64,000 bases of DNA from Amphibiibacter pelophylacis (GTDB lineage: Bacteria > Pseudomonadota > Gammaproteobacteria > Burkholderiales > Burkholderiaceae_C): NCBI RefSeq assembly GCF_037688875.1, contig NZ_JAWDIE010000001.1, forward strand, positions 186,001 through 250,000, read 5' to 3'. Each line of letters starts with the position of its first letter. The first letter of the stretch is position 1. Under the pieces are notes generated by a model, which did not search any database, was not told where the DNA came from, and saw nothing but the letters and a program-made list of their open reading frames with translations. This document shows, piece by piece, positions 27,801 through 35,785 of the stretch. Position numbers and translations under genes: made by a program.

Positions 27801-28242
27801 CCTGCAGGACGGGCAGGGCGTCTTCGGAGGTGCTGCGCGCGAGCCGGTCCATCTGCTGCAGCCACAGCCAGCCCGGATCGGATTCGGCCGGAACCGCCGG
27901 GGTGCCGGGCGGCGAGAGCAGGCCGTCGCTGTCCTCCTGCGCCAGCGCGTGCAGCACCAGCGCGACGCCGTGTTTGCACTGCTCCTGCATGGGGCAGGTG
28001 CACCAGGCGCTGTAGCGCGCGGTGCCAGAGGCCGTGGCTTCCACGTACACCGAAACGTCGTAAGGCCGTTTCAGGCTGCCTTGCACCAGGCCGTGGATTT
28101 CGGTGGTGCCTGCGTTATCGCCCGCAATTTCCCAGTTCAGCACCTGGCCGTTGACGAAGAGCTTGCGGCCCCGGACCACGGTCTGCGCATCAAAACTGCG
28201 CTCCAGTGCGCCCAGACCTGCCACCACATTGCGGATATTCAT
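24826..28242 (-). CDS. SNF2-family helicase with SWIM zinc finger
   Basis: A 1138-residue DNA-dependent ATPase. The N-terminal SWIM zinc finger is WCTCPMQEQCKHGVALVLHA (residues ~80-99, CxC...CxH). A long poorly conserved middle region follows. The SNF2 core begins near residue 675: Walker A LLADDMGLGKTLQTLAH, DExx box LVVLDEAQHIKNART, SGTPMENHLGELWSLF, then the C-terminal helicase half with VLIFSQFTQMLALIEPLL, LKAGGVGLNLPQADTV and DRAHRIGQTQKVMVY. Members are thought to remodel protein-DNA complexes, HepA/RapA-like. It is monocistronic on the minus strand. Confidence 0.93.
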   Translation of the reverse strand: MNIRNVVAGLGALERSFDAQTVVRGRKLFVNGQVLNWEIAGDNAGTTEIHGLVQGSLKRPYDVSVYVEATASGTARYSAWCTCPMQEQCKHGVALVLHALAQEDSDGLLSPPGTPAVPAESDPGWLWLQQMDRLARSTSEDALPVLQDNPLEDQLVLLLEPHEQRTPAERPLQAGRVPAAPQTSVTVLSLRYGVSRQRKSGEWNKLRRTSSPNGGQGGHGSDTLRDIFQLIDMLGRNAHRTSYYSYDTLTEAVLRGPSGLMALELAARSGRLFSSRSPGQPGVPLAWGGPQPLTWRWQATPEQAWQLRATLTQEGAQVFLNEPPIYINTALGLCGPAVADGVPPALLPVLLQAPPLSPTLLRDHPQSVMTHLGTVGLPPGLDEPLVVRGEAPQAQIELHADGSGLLLCASLGFDYGGHTVAATDLQTPKLLPGTPPVLIHRALAAEQSARQALSQLGLVRGGDTRWRLAPEQPPSLWLAWLDSDFVAWRDLGLNVRVPDPQRGLLENAQALHIDLSGGGASASDAPDDVVSSTPLPEWFDLSLGLEVQGQRINVLPLLPQLIAQLPTPGSARASVWPERVFLPRGDGRFWAVPTEPLRPWLSALVELTAEDRPLPVDGDLRLSRLEALRLGSQLAPDLPWAGAKALQALIGTAAGGAALPSVPPPAGLNASLRPYQQHGLDWLQFLGQHGLAGLLADDMGLGKTLQTLAHILAEREAGRLDRPVLVVAPVSLLGNWRNEATRFTPALRVRVHHGLQRHEDAVDLAQHDIILTSYALLVRDIELWRSQAWHLVVLDEAQHIKNARTRAAQAAGELSSRQRLCLSGTPMENHLGELWSLFHFLMPGFLGSSTRFRTLFRTPIEKQGDGERLAQLRRRIAPFMLRRTKSQVASELPPRQDSTVSLELGGTQADLYETIRLTTEASVREALALKGLGRSHIQVLDALLKLRQVCCDPRLVKLDVARGISASAKLDWLRDTLPDMIAEGRRVLIFSQFTQMLALIEPLLAELQLPWVKLTGQTRQRDAVIARFTQGEVPIFLISLKAGGVGLNLPQADTVIHCDPWWNPAAEDQASDRAHRIGQTQKVMVYKLVAAGTIEERVLALQERKAGLARGLYADGGVATGAPRLSESDIAELLAPLA

Positions 28243-28293
28243 CGGGCAGCATTGTACGGGCGGGGGAGGGCGGGCGACGTTATGGCTGCGCGA

Positions 28294-28689
28294 TCAGCCT
28301 CCTTCGACCACCACCATCGCGGCGACCAGGCTGCGTTCGTCGCTCAGGCTGACATGCAGGCGCAGCCCGCGCTGGGCGATGTGGCGGGCGAGTTCGCCGT
28401 GGCAGTGCCACTGCGGGGCGCCGCTGGGGCCATTGAGGCATTCGCAGTCGTGCCAGGCCACGAGGCCTGCGACCCCGCTGCCCAGGGCTTTGCCCAGCGC
28501 TTCCTTGGCGGCAAAGCGGGTGGCGACGTAGTGCGCGCCGCGCTGGGGGCTGGCGGCGCTGCGGCGGGCGTATTCGTCGCGCTCGGCGGGGCCCAGCACG
28601 CGCTGTACAAAGGCCGCGCCGCGCCGCGCCAGCACGCGTGCTACGCGTTGCGGGTCGCACAGATCCAGTCCGATCCCGACAATCGCCAT
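28294..28689 (-). CDS. acpS: holo-[acyl-carrier-protein] synthase
   Basis: A 131-residue Mg2+-dependent phosphopantetheinyl transferase that activates acyl carrier protein. The conserved VGIGLDLCDPQRVARVLAR start (metal-binding Asp9) and the central RFAAKEALGKALGSG (catalytic Glu/Lys) are intact. The C-terminal VSLSDERSLVAAMVVVEG is the final strand region. It is the last gene of the era-recO-pdxJ-acpS run, 14 nt after pdxJ. Confidence 0.95.
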   Translation of the reverse strand: MAIVGIGLDLCDPQRVARVLARRGAAFVQRVLGPAERDEYARRSAASPQRGAHYVATRFAAKEALGKALGSGVAGLVAWHDCECLNGPSGAPQWHCHGELARHIAQRGLRLHVSLSDERSLVAAMVVVEGG

Positions 28690-28703
28690 GCCCGCGTGCC
28701 GCC

Positions 28704-29591
28704 TCAGCCCAGCAGCGGGCGTGCGGCGCGGGCGGTCTGGACGTCGCGGCTGACGGCTTCGGCCAGAGGCATGTCCTGCCAGTCGCGCGACCCGGCGCGC
28801 TGGATGGCGGCCAGGTAGGCGCGGGTGGCGTCGGTGTACCCCCGGTCCAGCGCGTCGGCAACGAAGGCGTGGCCGATCGAGACCTCGTCCACCTGCGGCA
28901 CCTGCGCCAGGAAGAGCGTCAGGTTGTGCAGATTCAGATCGTGTCCGGCGTTGACGCCCAGGCCCGCCGCCTGCGCCGCCTGGGCGCTGTCGATGTAGCT
29001 TTGCAGATTCTCCTGCAGCGCGGCCAGGCTGTCGTCGCCGGGCTGCTCCATGGCGGCGGTGAAGGCGCGGGCGTAGCCTTCGGTGTACAGCTCGACGCGG
29101 TCAGCGCCCAGCAGCGCCGCGTGCGCCATCGCTCCGGGCACAGGGTCCATGAAAAGGCTGACGCGCACGCCCGCCACTTTGGCGCGTTCGATCAGCGGGC
29201 GCAGCTCGTCCGCCTGCGCGGGCAGATCCCAGCCGTGGTCCGAGGTGGCCTGGCCGACGCTGTCGGGCACAAACGTCATCTGCTGCGGACGCGTGCTTTC
29301 GGGCAGGAAATCCAGCAGGTTGTGGCCGGGGTTGCCTTCGATGTTGTACTCGATGTGCGGCCAGGTCTGGCGCAGCAGCGTGGCCAGGTCCAGCACGTCG
29401 TGGGTGCGGATGTGGCGCTGGTCGGGCCGGGGGTGGACGGTGATGCCGTGCGCACCCGCCAGCAGCACAGCCTGCGCGGCGTGGGTGACGCCGGGGATGT
29501 CCAGCGTGCGCGTGTTGCGCAGCAGCGCCACCTTGTTGAGGTTGACAGACAGGCGGGGAGCGGCGTGCTCGGCGTTGGCCACAGGGTTCAT
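28704..29591 (-). CDS. pdxJ: pyridoxine 5'-phosphate synthase PdxJ
   Basis: A 295-residue TIM-barrel enzyme condensing 3-amino-2-oxopropyl phosphate with deoxyxylulose 5-phosphate. Seen: LSVNLNKVALLRNTR (residues 14-28), GAHGITVHPRPDQRHI, MTFVPDS, VRVSLFMDP, VELYTEGYA, GLGVNAGHDLNLHN and VSIGHAFVADAL. E. coli PdxJ is ~243 residues; this one is longer and has NLNK where the E. coli type has NIDH, the variant also typical of Bacteroidetes-style PdxJ. It lies 55 nt after recO. Confidence 0.94.
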   Translation of the reverse strand: MNPVANAEHAAPRLSVNLNKVALLRNTRTLDIPGVTHAAQAVLLAGAHGITVHPRPDQRHIRTHDVLDLATLLRQTWPHIEYNIEGNPGHNLLDFLPESTRPQQMTFVPDSVGQATSDHGWDLPAQADELRPLIERAKVAGVRVSLFMDPVPGAMAHAALLGADRVELYTEGYARAFTAAMEQPGDDSLAALQENLQSYIDSAQAAQAAGLGVNAGHDLNLHNLTLFLAQVPQVDEVSIGHAFVADALDRGYTDATRAYLAAIQRAGSRDWQDMPLAEAVSRDVQTARAARPLLG

Positions 29592-29646
29592 GGCGATCGG
29601 GTCCAGTCAGAGGAAAGGGTCGGAAAAATCAAAAGAATCTGAAAAA

Positions 29647-30411
29647 TCAGGAGGATGGCGTTGCCGCGCTGATCGCGGCGTGCACCCCCTGCATGACCTG
29701 GCGCGAGCGCAGGGCGTGGCCCAGATGGTACTGCAACACCCCCTGAAGCTGCTGGCGCAGCCCCGGCCCGGCCGCGCCGCAGACGGCCTGCAGGTGCGGC
29801 AGGTGGCCGCGAGCCCGCTGCAGCGCCTGCCACAGCGCGGCGGGCAGGCCCTGGGCCGGGTCGGTGGCGGGCGTCAGGCCCAGCTGCGGGTGCAGGCGCC
29901 AGGCGGTGTCGGCGCCCAGCGGCGCCTGGCGTGCGGTGTCCTGGTCGAGCTGCGGCAGCCAGCCCAGCGCGTCCAGGTTGGTGATCTCGAAGGCGCGCAG
30001 GGCCGGTCCTGCTGCGGCGTCCGGCGCCAGCGCACACAGGTGGGCCAGCGTGGCGGCGTAGGCGTCAAACAGCGCGGGCGCAGGCTCGTGCAGCGGCACG
30101 AGCCGGGTCAGCAGCTCGTTCAGGTAGTAGGCGCTGAGCAGATGCCGCCCCGGCAGCACCGGCCCGCCCGCCCAGTCGGCGCTGCGCAGGGTTTCGATGT
30201 CGCGCACCTCGGCGCGGCGGCCGCGCACCAGCACCAGGTTCAGGCGCTGGAAGGGCAGCAGCACCGACCGAAGCTGCGACCCCGGCCGCTTGGCGCCTTT
30301 GGCGACGATGATGATCCGCCCGCGGGCGCGGGTGAAGGTGTCCAGGATCTGGCTGGATTCGCTCCAGTCGTGGTGGTGCAGCACATAGGCGGCCAAGCCG
30401 GAATCGCCCAC
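29647..30411 (-). CDS. recO: DNA repair protein RecO
   Basis: A 254-residue RecFOR-pathway protein that helps load RecA on SSB-coated DNA. The N-terminal OB-fold reads LAAYVLHHHDWSESSQILDT (~residues 6-25), then TRARGRIIIVAKGAKRPGSQL and LLPFQRLNLVLV. The helical C-terminal half (LLSAYYLNELLTRLVPLHEPAPALF) matches the family. The start is GTG, 6 nt after the era stop, so the two are coupled. The family zinc-binding Cys motif is not evident, as in several proteobacterial RecO proteins. Confidence 0.93.
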   Translation of the reverse strand: MGDSGLAAYVLHHHDWSESSQILDTFTRARGRIIIVAKGAKRPGSQLRSVLLPFQRLNLVLVRGRRAEVRDIETLRSADWAGGPVLPGRHLLSAYYLNELLTRLVPLHEPAPALFDAYAATLAHLCALAPDAAAGPALRAFEITNLDALGWLPQLDQDTARQAPLGADTAWRLHPQLGLTPATDPAQGLPAALWQALQRARGHLPHLQAVCGAAGPGLRQQLQGVLQYHLGHALRSRQVMQGVHAAISAATPSS

Positions 30412-30417
30412 GGTGGT

Positions 30418-31362
30418 TTACTCGTAGCCGTAGGCGCGGATGTGCTCTTCGCTGTCGGCCCAGCCACTGCGCACCTTGACCCACAGCTCCAGGTGGACTT
30501 TGGCGCCCAGGAGGGTCTGAAGTTCCTGGCGCGCGTCGCTGCCGATGCGTTTCAGGCGCTCGCCGCCTTTGCCGATCACCATGCCTTTGTGCGCCTCGCG
30601 CTCGACGATGAAGGTCGCGGCAATGCGCGTCAGGCCGGGCTTTTCCTCGTACTGGTCGATGACGACGGTGGAGGTGTAAGGCAGCTCGTCACCCGTCAGG
30701 CGAAAGAGCTTTTCGCGCAGGGTTTCTGACACCAGAAAGCGCTCCGAGCGGTCGGTCAGCGTGTCGGCGTCGTAAAACCAGGGCTGCTGCGGCAGGTATT
30801 TGCCAACGATGTCCTGCAGACGCACGATATCGGCAGCGCGGCGCGCCGTCATGGGCACGATCTCGGCGAAATCAAAGCGCTGCTGCATCTGCTGCAGCCA
30901 GGGCATCAGCGTGGTGCGCTGCACGATGGTGTCCAGCTTGTTGGCAATCAGCAGCACGGGTTTGCCGCCTTTGCAGTGGGCCAGAACCTCTTCGTCGGCC
31001 TCGCCAAAGCGCCCGGCTTCGACCAGGAAAAGGACAGCATCCACATCCCCCAGCACCGACAGCACGGTGCGGTTGAGCGTGCGGTTCAGCGCCGTGCTGT
31101 GCCGCGTCTGGAAGCCCGGTGTATCGACGAAAACGAACTGGTTCACGCCCGTGGTCTGGATGCCGGTGATGCGGTGGCGCGTGGTCTGCGCCTTCTTCGA
31201 GGTGATGCTGATTTTCTGGCGCACCAGGGCGTTGATCAGCGTGGATTTGCCCACGTTGGGCCGGCCCACGATGGCGATCAGGCCGCAGTGCTGGTCGGCT
31301 TCGGGGACGGGCGTGTGGCCCGGGGTTTCGGGGATTTCGGATGGGGGAGTGATATCGCTCAT
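30418..31362 (-). CDS. era: GTPase Era
   Basis: A 314-residue GTPase required for 30S ribosome maturation near the 16S 3' end. G1 is AIVGRPNVGKSTLIN (about residues 30-44), G2 region TTRHRITGI, G3 VDTPGF, G4 ANKLD. The C-terminal KH domain is VEREAHKGMVIGKGGERLKRIG followed by KVHLELWVKVRSGW. Its ATG overlaps the stop of the upstream DUF3426 gene. rnc, which usually precedes era, is not there. Confidence 0.97.
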   Translation of the reverse strand: MSDITPPSEIPETPGHTPVPEADQHCGLIAIVGRPNVGKSTLINALVRQKISITSKKAQTTRHRITGIQTTGVNQFVFVDTPGFQTRHSTALNRTLNRTVLSVLGDVDAVLFLVEAGRFGEADEEVLAHCKGGKPVLLIANKLDTIVQRTTLMPWLQQMQQRFDFAEIVPMTARRAADIVRLQDIVGKYLPQQPWFYDADTLTDRSERFLVSETLREKLFRLTGDELPYTSTVVIDQYEEKPGLTRIAATFIVEREAHKGMVIGKGGERLKRIGSDARQELQTLLGAKVHLELWVKVRSGWADSEEHIRAYGYE

Positions 31363-32351
31363 GGGGCGTGAGGATAGACCAGCCTGGCCTGCCAGGTGCG
31401 GATGTTTTCACCCAAATCCTGCGGCAGACGCAGGATGGCGCTGCCGTCGCGCACGTTCTGGCGGCGTTCGCGGTCGGTGGCGCGCGTCAGGCCCAGCTCG
31501 GCGGCGGTGAAAACGCGCTGCGACAGCGCCTGGCCGTCGGCGCCGATCAGGGTCAGATCCAGCCCGGGCTCAGCGATAACGGCGTCGGCGCTGCGCTGCA
31601 GGGCGATCTCCAGACGAAAGCGCATCTGCCCTTGCGCGTCCACGGTGGGCGGCTCGCCTGATGGGCTGGCGCTGGCCCCCGGCGCGGGCAGCAGGCTGAG
31701 CTGGGTGTTGTCCAAAGACCACACAGCGAGATCGCGCTCCGGCCGCAACTGGCAGCCCAGCGCCTGGCACAGCGGCACCCAGACCGCGCGCGTCTCCGGC
31801 CACCAGGCGGCCTGCCAGTGGCGGCTGGCCAGCAGCATCTGCGCCACCAGCAGCAGGCCCAGCAGCGGAATCAGCACCCGGCTGGCGCGGTCCCAGCCGC
31901 TCGCCGGGGCGGCGGCTGCAGCGGTGCGCGGCGGGCTTAAAAAGTCGGGCGGAGGCGGTTCGGGCTCAAGCGCAGGCTCTGAGGCGATGTTTGCGGTGAC
32001 GGTTGCGGTGACGGGCTCGGCCTCGTCCAGCCAGCGGTCGGCGGGTGATGCGTCGGCGGGTTCGTCCAGATCCAGACTGGGCCAGGCACTGCGGTCGCTG
32101 CCGGCCACCCGTGTGGGGGGGGTATGGGCCGCTGGCGCAGGGGCAGTCGCGACTTGGGGCGCCGACGATTCTGTGTCGATCAGGTTCTGCACCGCGTCGA
32201 AGGGCTGCAGGCAGTGGCCGCAGCGCACCCAGCCCTGCACCGCGCGCCATTGCTGCGGCTGCACCTGCCAGACCGTCTGGCAGTGCGGGCAGCGTGCCGC
32301 ACGCGGGGCTTCGGGGGAGGGCGGAAGAGGGGCGGTGTCCAGACTCGACAT
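31359..32351 (-). CDS. zinc-ribbon and DUF3426 membrane protein
   Basis: A ~330-residue protein. An N-terminal zinc ribbon of the MJ0042 type (ARCPHCQTVWQV...VRCGHCLQPFDA, CxxC ... CxxC, residues ~20-52) is followed by an acidic Pro/Ala-rich linker and a transmembrane helix (VLIPLLGLLLVAQMLL, near residue 165). The C-terminal DUF3426 domain (VPLCQALGCQLRP, then LRLPQDLGENIRTWQARLVYP) completes it. The family commonly follows prmA in Betaproteobacteria and its function is unknown. ATG at 32351 is chosen; another ATG four codons earlier is possible. Its stop overlaps the era start. Confidence 0.82.
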   Translation of the reverse strand: MSSLDTAPLPPSPEAPRAARCPHCQTVWQVQPQQWRAVQGWVRCGHCLQPFDAVQNLIDTESSAPQVATAPAPAAHTPPTRVAGSDRSAWPSLDLDEPADASPADRWLDEAEPVTATVTANIASEPALEPEPPPPDFLSPPRTAAAAAPASGWDRASRVLIPLLGLLLVAQMLLASRHWQAAWWPETRAVWVPLCQALGCQLRPERDLAVWSLDNTQLSLLPAPGASASPSGEPPTVDAQGQMRFRLEIALQRSADAVIAEPGLDLTLIGADGQALSQRVFTAAELGLTRATDRERRQNVRDGSAILRLPQDLGENIRTWQARLVYPHAP

Positions 32352-32595
32352 GGGCGCGATCATGCCATGGCTGTGCACCAATTCCGCAGCGTGCGACCAG
32401 GGTATGCCATGGCCTGCATCCACTGCGGGCGGCGCTGCGTACAAGATCGTGTCAGCCACAGGATTTAAGTGAGGTGTGTCGTGCCAGCAGCCCGAACCGG
32501 TACCGCCCGTCCGGACTTGTTCCCCGCCCCGGGGGGCGAAATGGCGTTTCCTGCCAGAATGGCTTTCGGCCGCGTGGCCGGAATGTGGGACAGGC
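32352..32595. promoter_or_regulatory. divergent intergenic region, DUF3426-era operon / ECF sigma operon
   Basis: About 240 nt. The 10-bp sequence ATGCCATGGC, which contains the 8-bp palindrome GCCATGGC, occurs at 32362-32371 and 32404-32413, 42 bp apart (about four helical turns). It could be a paired operator or coincidence. I found no ECF-type GGAAC/GTC promoter pair with proper spacing in front of the sigma gene. Confidence 0.3.
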
Positions 32596-33153
32596 ATGCA
32601 GACACCGCAGGACAACGAAAAGCTGGCCGACTGGCTGGCGCGATCCGCCATGCAGGACAGGCAGGCGTTTGCGCGCCTGTACGAGGCCACGTCGCCCCGG
32701 CTTTACGCCGTGGCGCTGCGCGTTCTGCAACGGCCCGCCTGGGCCGATGAAGTGCTGCAGGAGAGTTTCGTGTCCATCTGGCACAACGCCGCGCGCTACC
32801 GCCCAGACCTGGCGGCGCCCATGACCTGGATGACGCAGATCGTGCGCAACCGCGCCATCGACTGGCTGCGCGGCAGCGACAACCGCCTGGACGCGCTGGA
32901 CCCGGAGGTCGTCGAGACCTGGGTGGATCCGGCTGCTGGCCCCTCGCAGCGCCTGTCCGACCAGCAGCAGGCCAGCCGCCTGCAGGATTGCCTGGAGCAT
33001 CTGCCCGCCGAACAGCGCCAGTGTGTGGTTCTGGCCTACCAGCACGGCATGAGCCACGCCGAACTGGCCACCCACCTGACCCGCCCGCTGGGCACGGTCA
33101 AAAGCTGGATCCGGCGCGGGCTGGACCACCTGAAAGGGTGTGTGAGCGCATGA
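32596..33153 (+). CDS. ECF RNA polymerase sigma factor (SigK-like)
   Basis: A 185-residue extracytoplasmic-function sigma factor. Region 2 is DRQAFARLYEATSPRLYAVALRVLQRPAWADEVLQESFVSIW (cited in part) with the Asp/Glu-rich 2.2 segment, then PMTWMTQIVRNRAIDWLR. Region 4 is LPAEQRQCVVLAYQHGMSHAEL followed by PLGTVKSWIRRGLDHLK, the HTH. ATG 32596 is preferred because family proteins begin shortly before region 2; upstream codons are not family-like. Its stop overlaps the anti-sigma ATG by 4 nt. Position before msrPQ suggests it controls periplasmic protein repair. Confidence 0.93.
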   Translation: MQTPQDNEKLADWLARSAMQDRQAFARLYEATSPRLYAVALRVLQRPAWADEVLQESFVSIWHNAARYRPDLAAPMTWMTQIVRNRAIDWLRGSDNRLDALDPEVVETWVDPAAGPSQRLSDQQQASRLQDCLEHLPAEQRQCVVLAYQHGMSHAELATHLTRPLGTVKSWIRRGLDHLKGCVSA

Positions 33154-33947
33154 AGTACGACAACCCCGATCTCATCCAGGCGCTGGCGGCGCGCTACGTC
33201 ACCGGCACCCTGCGCGGTGCGGCGCGCCAGCGCTGGGCCGATCTGCTCCGCCAGCGCAGCGACATCGCGCAGACCGTGGCCGAGTGGCAGCGTCGCCTGC
33301 AGCCGCTCAGCGACAGCCTGACGCCCGTGGCTCCCCCGGCGCGCGTGTGGCGCCGCATCGAAGCCCGGCTGGAGGGCGAAAGCGCGTCTGCCAGCGCGGC
33401 AACGCCGCTCGTCCGCGCCGCCGACAGCGTGCGCCAGGGCTGGCAGCGCCTGTGGGTGGGCGCGCTGGGCGGCATGATGGCGGCGGGCCTGGCCGCGCTG
33501 CTGGTCTGGCCGGCTGGGCCGCAGCAGGGGGCTGGCGGCGATCGCCTGGCCGCAGCCTCACCGCCGCAGGTGGTGGCGGTGATCGGCAGCGAGAACCGCG
33601 ACCAGGTGCTGGTCGCCAGCATCGACAGCCAGCAGCACGAGCTGTGGATCACGCCCATGCAGGTGTCGGCCCAGGTGCGCGAGCAGCTGGCGCAGTCGCG
33701 CAGCCTGGAGCTGTGGGCCATTGGCGCCTCGGGCCAACCACGCAGCCTGGGTCTGATCCACGCCCAGGAACTCACCCGAGTGCCCCTGGGCACCGCTCAA
33801 CAACTTGATCTCAATATACTGGCCGTGAGCCTGGAGCCCGCAGGGGGTTCCCCGACAGGCCAGCCTACGGGCCCTGTGCTTTACACCGGCGAGTGGCACA
33901 GGCCCGCCACACAACCGGCGGACGCAAAAGCGCCCCGGTCCTCCTGA
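33150..33947 (+). CDS. anti-sigma factor (RskA-like, single TM)
   Basis: A 265-residue membrane-anchored anti-sigma factor. The cytoplasmic N-terminus starts LIQALAARYVTGTLRGAARQR, the anti-sigma-K pattern, followed by PPARVWRRIEARL. One transmembrane helix (VGALGGMMAAGLAALLVW, near residues 105-122) leads to a periplasmic domain with LWITPMQVSAQVREQL, LELWAIGASGQPRSLG and a C-terminal GPVLYTGEW, typical of RskA/DUF-type periplasmic parts. No HC2-type zinc motif is visible. It is co-translated with the sigma gene and followed after 18 nt by msrP. Confidence 0.88.
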   Translation: MKYDNPDLIQALAARYVTGTLRGAARQRWADLLRQRSDIAQTVAEWQRRLQPLSDSLTPVAPPARVWRRIEARLEGESASASAATPLVRAADSVRQGWQRLWVGALGGMMAAGLAALLVWPAGPQQGAGGDRLAAASPPQVVAVIGSENRDQVLVASIDSQQHELWITPMQVSAQVREQLAQSRSLELWAIGASGQPRSLGLIHAQELTRVPLGTAQQLDLNILAVSLEPAGGSPTGQPTGPVLYTGEWHRPATQPADAKAPRSS

Positions 33948-33965
33948 CTTTTTGAAGGTTTTTTT

Positions 33966-34949
33966 ATGTCACGCCACTCCCAACGATTCGATCATCCCGT
34001 TCCCAGCGAGATCACGCCGCCCGACGTTTACCTGAACCGCCGCCAGTGGATGCAGGGCGCTGCCCTGACCGGCCTGGGCGGCGCTCTGGGCGGCCTTGCG
34101 CTGCCTGCCCATGCCATGGTCACCCCGCCCGGCGTGAACAAGCCGCTGCCGGGCGCCGACAGCAAGGTGCCGGGTGCGCGCGTGGATGCCAAACCGACGC
34201 CTTACAAGGACGTCAGCACCTACAACAATTACTACGAGTTCAGCACTGACAAGAGTCAGCCTGCGCGCCTGGCCGGAACGCTCAAGACCGAGCCCTGGAC
34301 GGTGAGCATTGAAGGTCTGGTCAAAAAGCCCATGAAGATGGGCATCGACGAGCTGCTCAAGCTCGCGCCCATGGAAGAGCGCATTTACCGCCTGCGCTGC
34401 GTCGAAGCCTGGTCTATGGTCGTGCCCTGGGTGGGCTATTCGCTGTCCAGCCTGATCGATCATGTGCAGCCGCTGGGCAGCGCCAAATACATCGAGTTCG
34501 TCACCCTGGCCGACAAGGCGCAGATGCCGGGCCTGTCGTCGGGCGTGCTCGAGTGGCCCTACCGCGAGGGCCTGCGCATGGACGAGGCGCGCCACCCGCT
34601 GACGCTGCTCACTTTTGGCCTCTACGGCGAAGTGCTGCCCAAGCAGAACGGCGCACCGCTGCGCGTGATCGTGCCCTGGAAGTACGGCTTCAAGAGCGCC
34701 AAGAGCCTGGTCGCCATCCGCTTCCTGGAGGCCATGCCGACCAGCTCCTGGATGCGCTCGGCGCCCAGCGAGTACGGCTTTTACGCCAACGTGAACCCGC
34801 AGGTTGATCACCCGCGCTGGAGCCAGTCCTCCGAGCGCCCGATCGGCGGCGGCCTCTTCGCCAAGCGTCAGGCCACGCAGATGTTCAACGGTTACGGCCC
34901 TCAGGTGGCTTCGCTGTATGCAGGCATGGACCTGCGCCACTATTTCTGA
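33966..34949 (+). CDS. msrP: periplasmic methionine sulfoxide reductase, molybdenum subunit MsrP
   Basis: A 327-residue molybdopterin enzyme that repairs oxidised methionines in periplasmic proteins. The N-terminus has a Tat signal (NRRQWMQGAALTGLGGALGG, cleavage after AHA near residue 50). The sulfite-oxidase-fold core contains RLRCVEAWSMVVPWVGYSL with the Mo-ligating Cys near 146. PLRVIVPWKYGFKSAK and the family end GMDLRHYF complete the match to YedY. It follows the ECF sigma/anti-sigma pair and precedes msrQ by 12 nt. Confidence 0.96.
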   Translation: MSRHSQRFDHPVPSEITPPDVYLNRRQWMQGAALTGLGGALGGLALPAHAMVTPPGVNKPLPGADSKVPGARVDAKPTPYKDVSTYNNYYEFSTDKSQPARLAGTLKTEPWTVSIEGLVKKPMKMGIDELLKLAPMEERIYRLRCVEAWSMVVPWVGYSLSSLIDHVQPLGSAKYIEFVTLADKAQMPGLSSGVLEWPYREGLRMDEARHPLTLLTFGLYGEVLPKQNGAPLRVIVPWKYGFKSAKSLVAIRFLEAMPTSSWMRSAPSEYGFYANVNPQVDHPRWSQSSERPIGGGLFAKRQATQMFNGYGPQVASLYAGMDLRHYF

Positions 34950-34961
34950 AAGCCAGGCAGT

Positions 34962-35576
34962 ATGAACAAGGTTTTGATGCACCCGCTGGCCAAGCCGGTG
35001 TTTTTTGTGCTCGCACTGGTGCCGCTGGCGCTGTGGGTGTATGGGGCGTTCGCCGACACGCTGGGCGCCAACCCCGCCGAGGCCATCATCTGGGGCAGTG
35101 GCGAGTGGACGATCCGCTTTCTGATGATGGCGCTGGCGGTGACGCCGCTGCGCGTGACCACGGGCTGGATCGCGCTGGCGCGCTGGCGGCGCATGATCGG
35201 ACTGTTCTCGTTTTTCTATGGTCTGATCCATCTGCTGTCCTACAGCTGGCTGGATCAGTCCCTGGACGTGTCCGCCATCATCGCCGACATCGGTCGCAGG
35301 CCTTTCATTCTGGTTGGCATGCTGACCTTCACCATCCTGCTGGTGCTGGCCATCACCTCGCCGCGTGCGGTGGTGCGGGCCATGGGCGGCGCGCGCTGGC
35401 AGGCGCTGCACCGCACGGTGTACGCCGCCGGTCTGCTGGCGCTGCTGCACTTTTTCTGGATGCGTGCGGGCAAGAACAACTTCGCCGAAGTTGAGCTGTA
35501 CGCCGTCATCATTTTTGGTCTGCTGGGCTGGCGCGTGTGGCGCTCGTGGAAGCGCCGTCGTGCTGCGATGGCCTAG
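34962..35576 (+). CDS. msrQ: MsrQ, heme-binding membrane subunit of MsrPQ
   Basis: A 204-residue integral membrane b-type cytochrome of the ferric-reductase-like family delivering electrons to MsrP. About six helices are visible. Conserved elements: GEWTIRFLMMALAVTPLR, MIGLFSFFYGLIHLLSY with a heme-ligand His near 88, RWQALHRTVYAAGLLALLHFFW with further His residues, then the short cytosolic tail ending RRRAAMA. It lies just after msrP and before tRNA-Arg. Confidence 0.95.
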   Translation: MNKVLMHPLAKPVFFVLALVPLALWVYGAFADTLGANPAEAIIWGSGEWTIRFLMMALAVTPLRVTTGWIALARWRRMIGLFSFFYGLIHLLSYSWLDQSLDVSAIIADIGRRPFILVGMLTFTILLVLAITSPRAVVRAMGGARWQALHRTVYAAGLLALLHFFWMRAGKNNFAEVELYAVIIFGLLGWRVWRSWKRRRAAMA

Positions 35577-35593
35577 AATGCACGCCATTCCAC

Positions 35594-35670
35594 CTGTCCG
35601 TAGCTCAGCTGGATAGAGCACGGGTCTTCTAAACCCGGGGTCGGGGGTTCGAACCCCTCCGGACAGGCCA
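35594..35670 (+). tRNA. tRNA-Arg (anticodon TCT)
   Basis: Acceptor stem CTGTCCG pairs with CGGACAG, with discriminator G and encoded CCA. The D-arm is GCTCAGCTGGATAGAGC. The anticodon arm CGGGT-CTTCTAA-ACCCG presents TCT, decoding AGA. The T-arm is GGGGGTTCGAACCCCT-like. It starts 17 nt after the msrQ stop. Confidence 0.96.
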
Positions 35671-35785
35671 GGCTCTCGCGCGGCGCGCCCGGGCCTGACG
35701 GGTCCGGTGGGCGCCGCAAATGGTGCAGATTCGGGCCGCATCCCGTAGAATCCGCCCTCCCAGTGCTTTTTTCGAGAGACGACTT

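Noticed and set aside
25435..28818. A long plus-strand open frame antisense to the SNF2 helicase and acpS.
   Set aside because: Same GC-driven shadow effect; the helicase on the minus strand has a full set of motifs.
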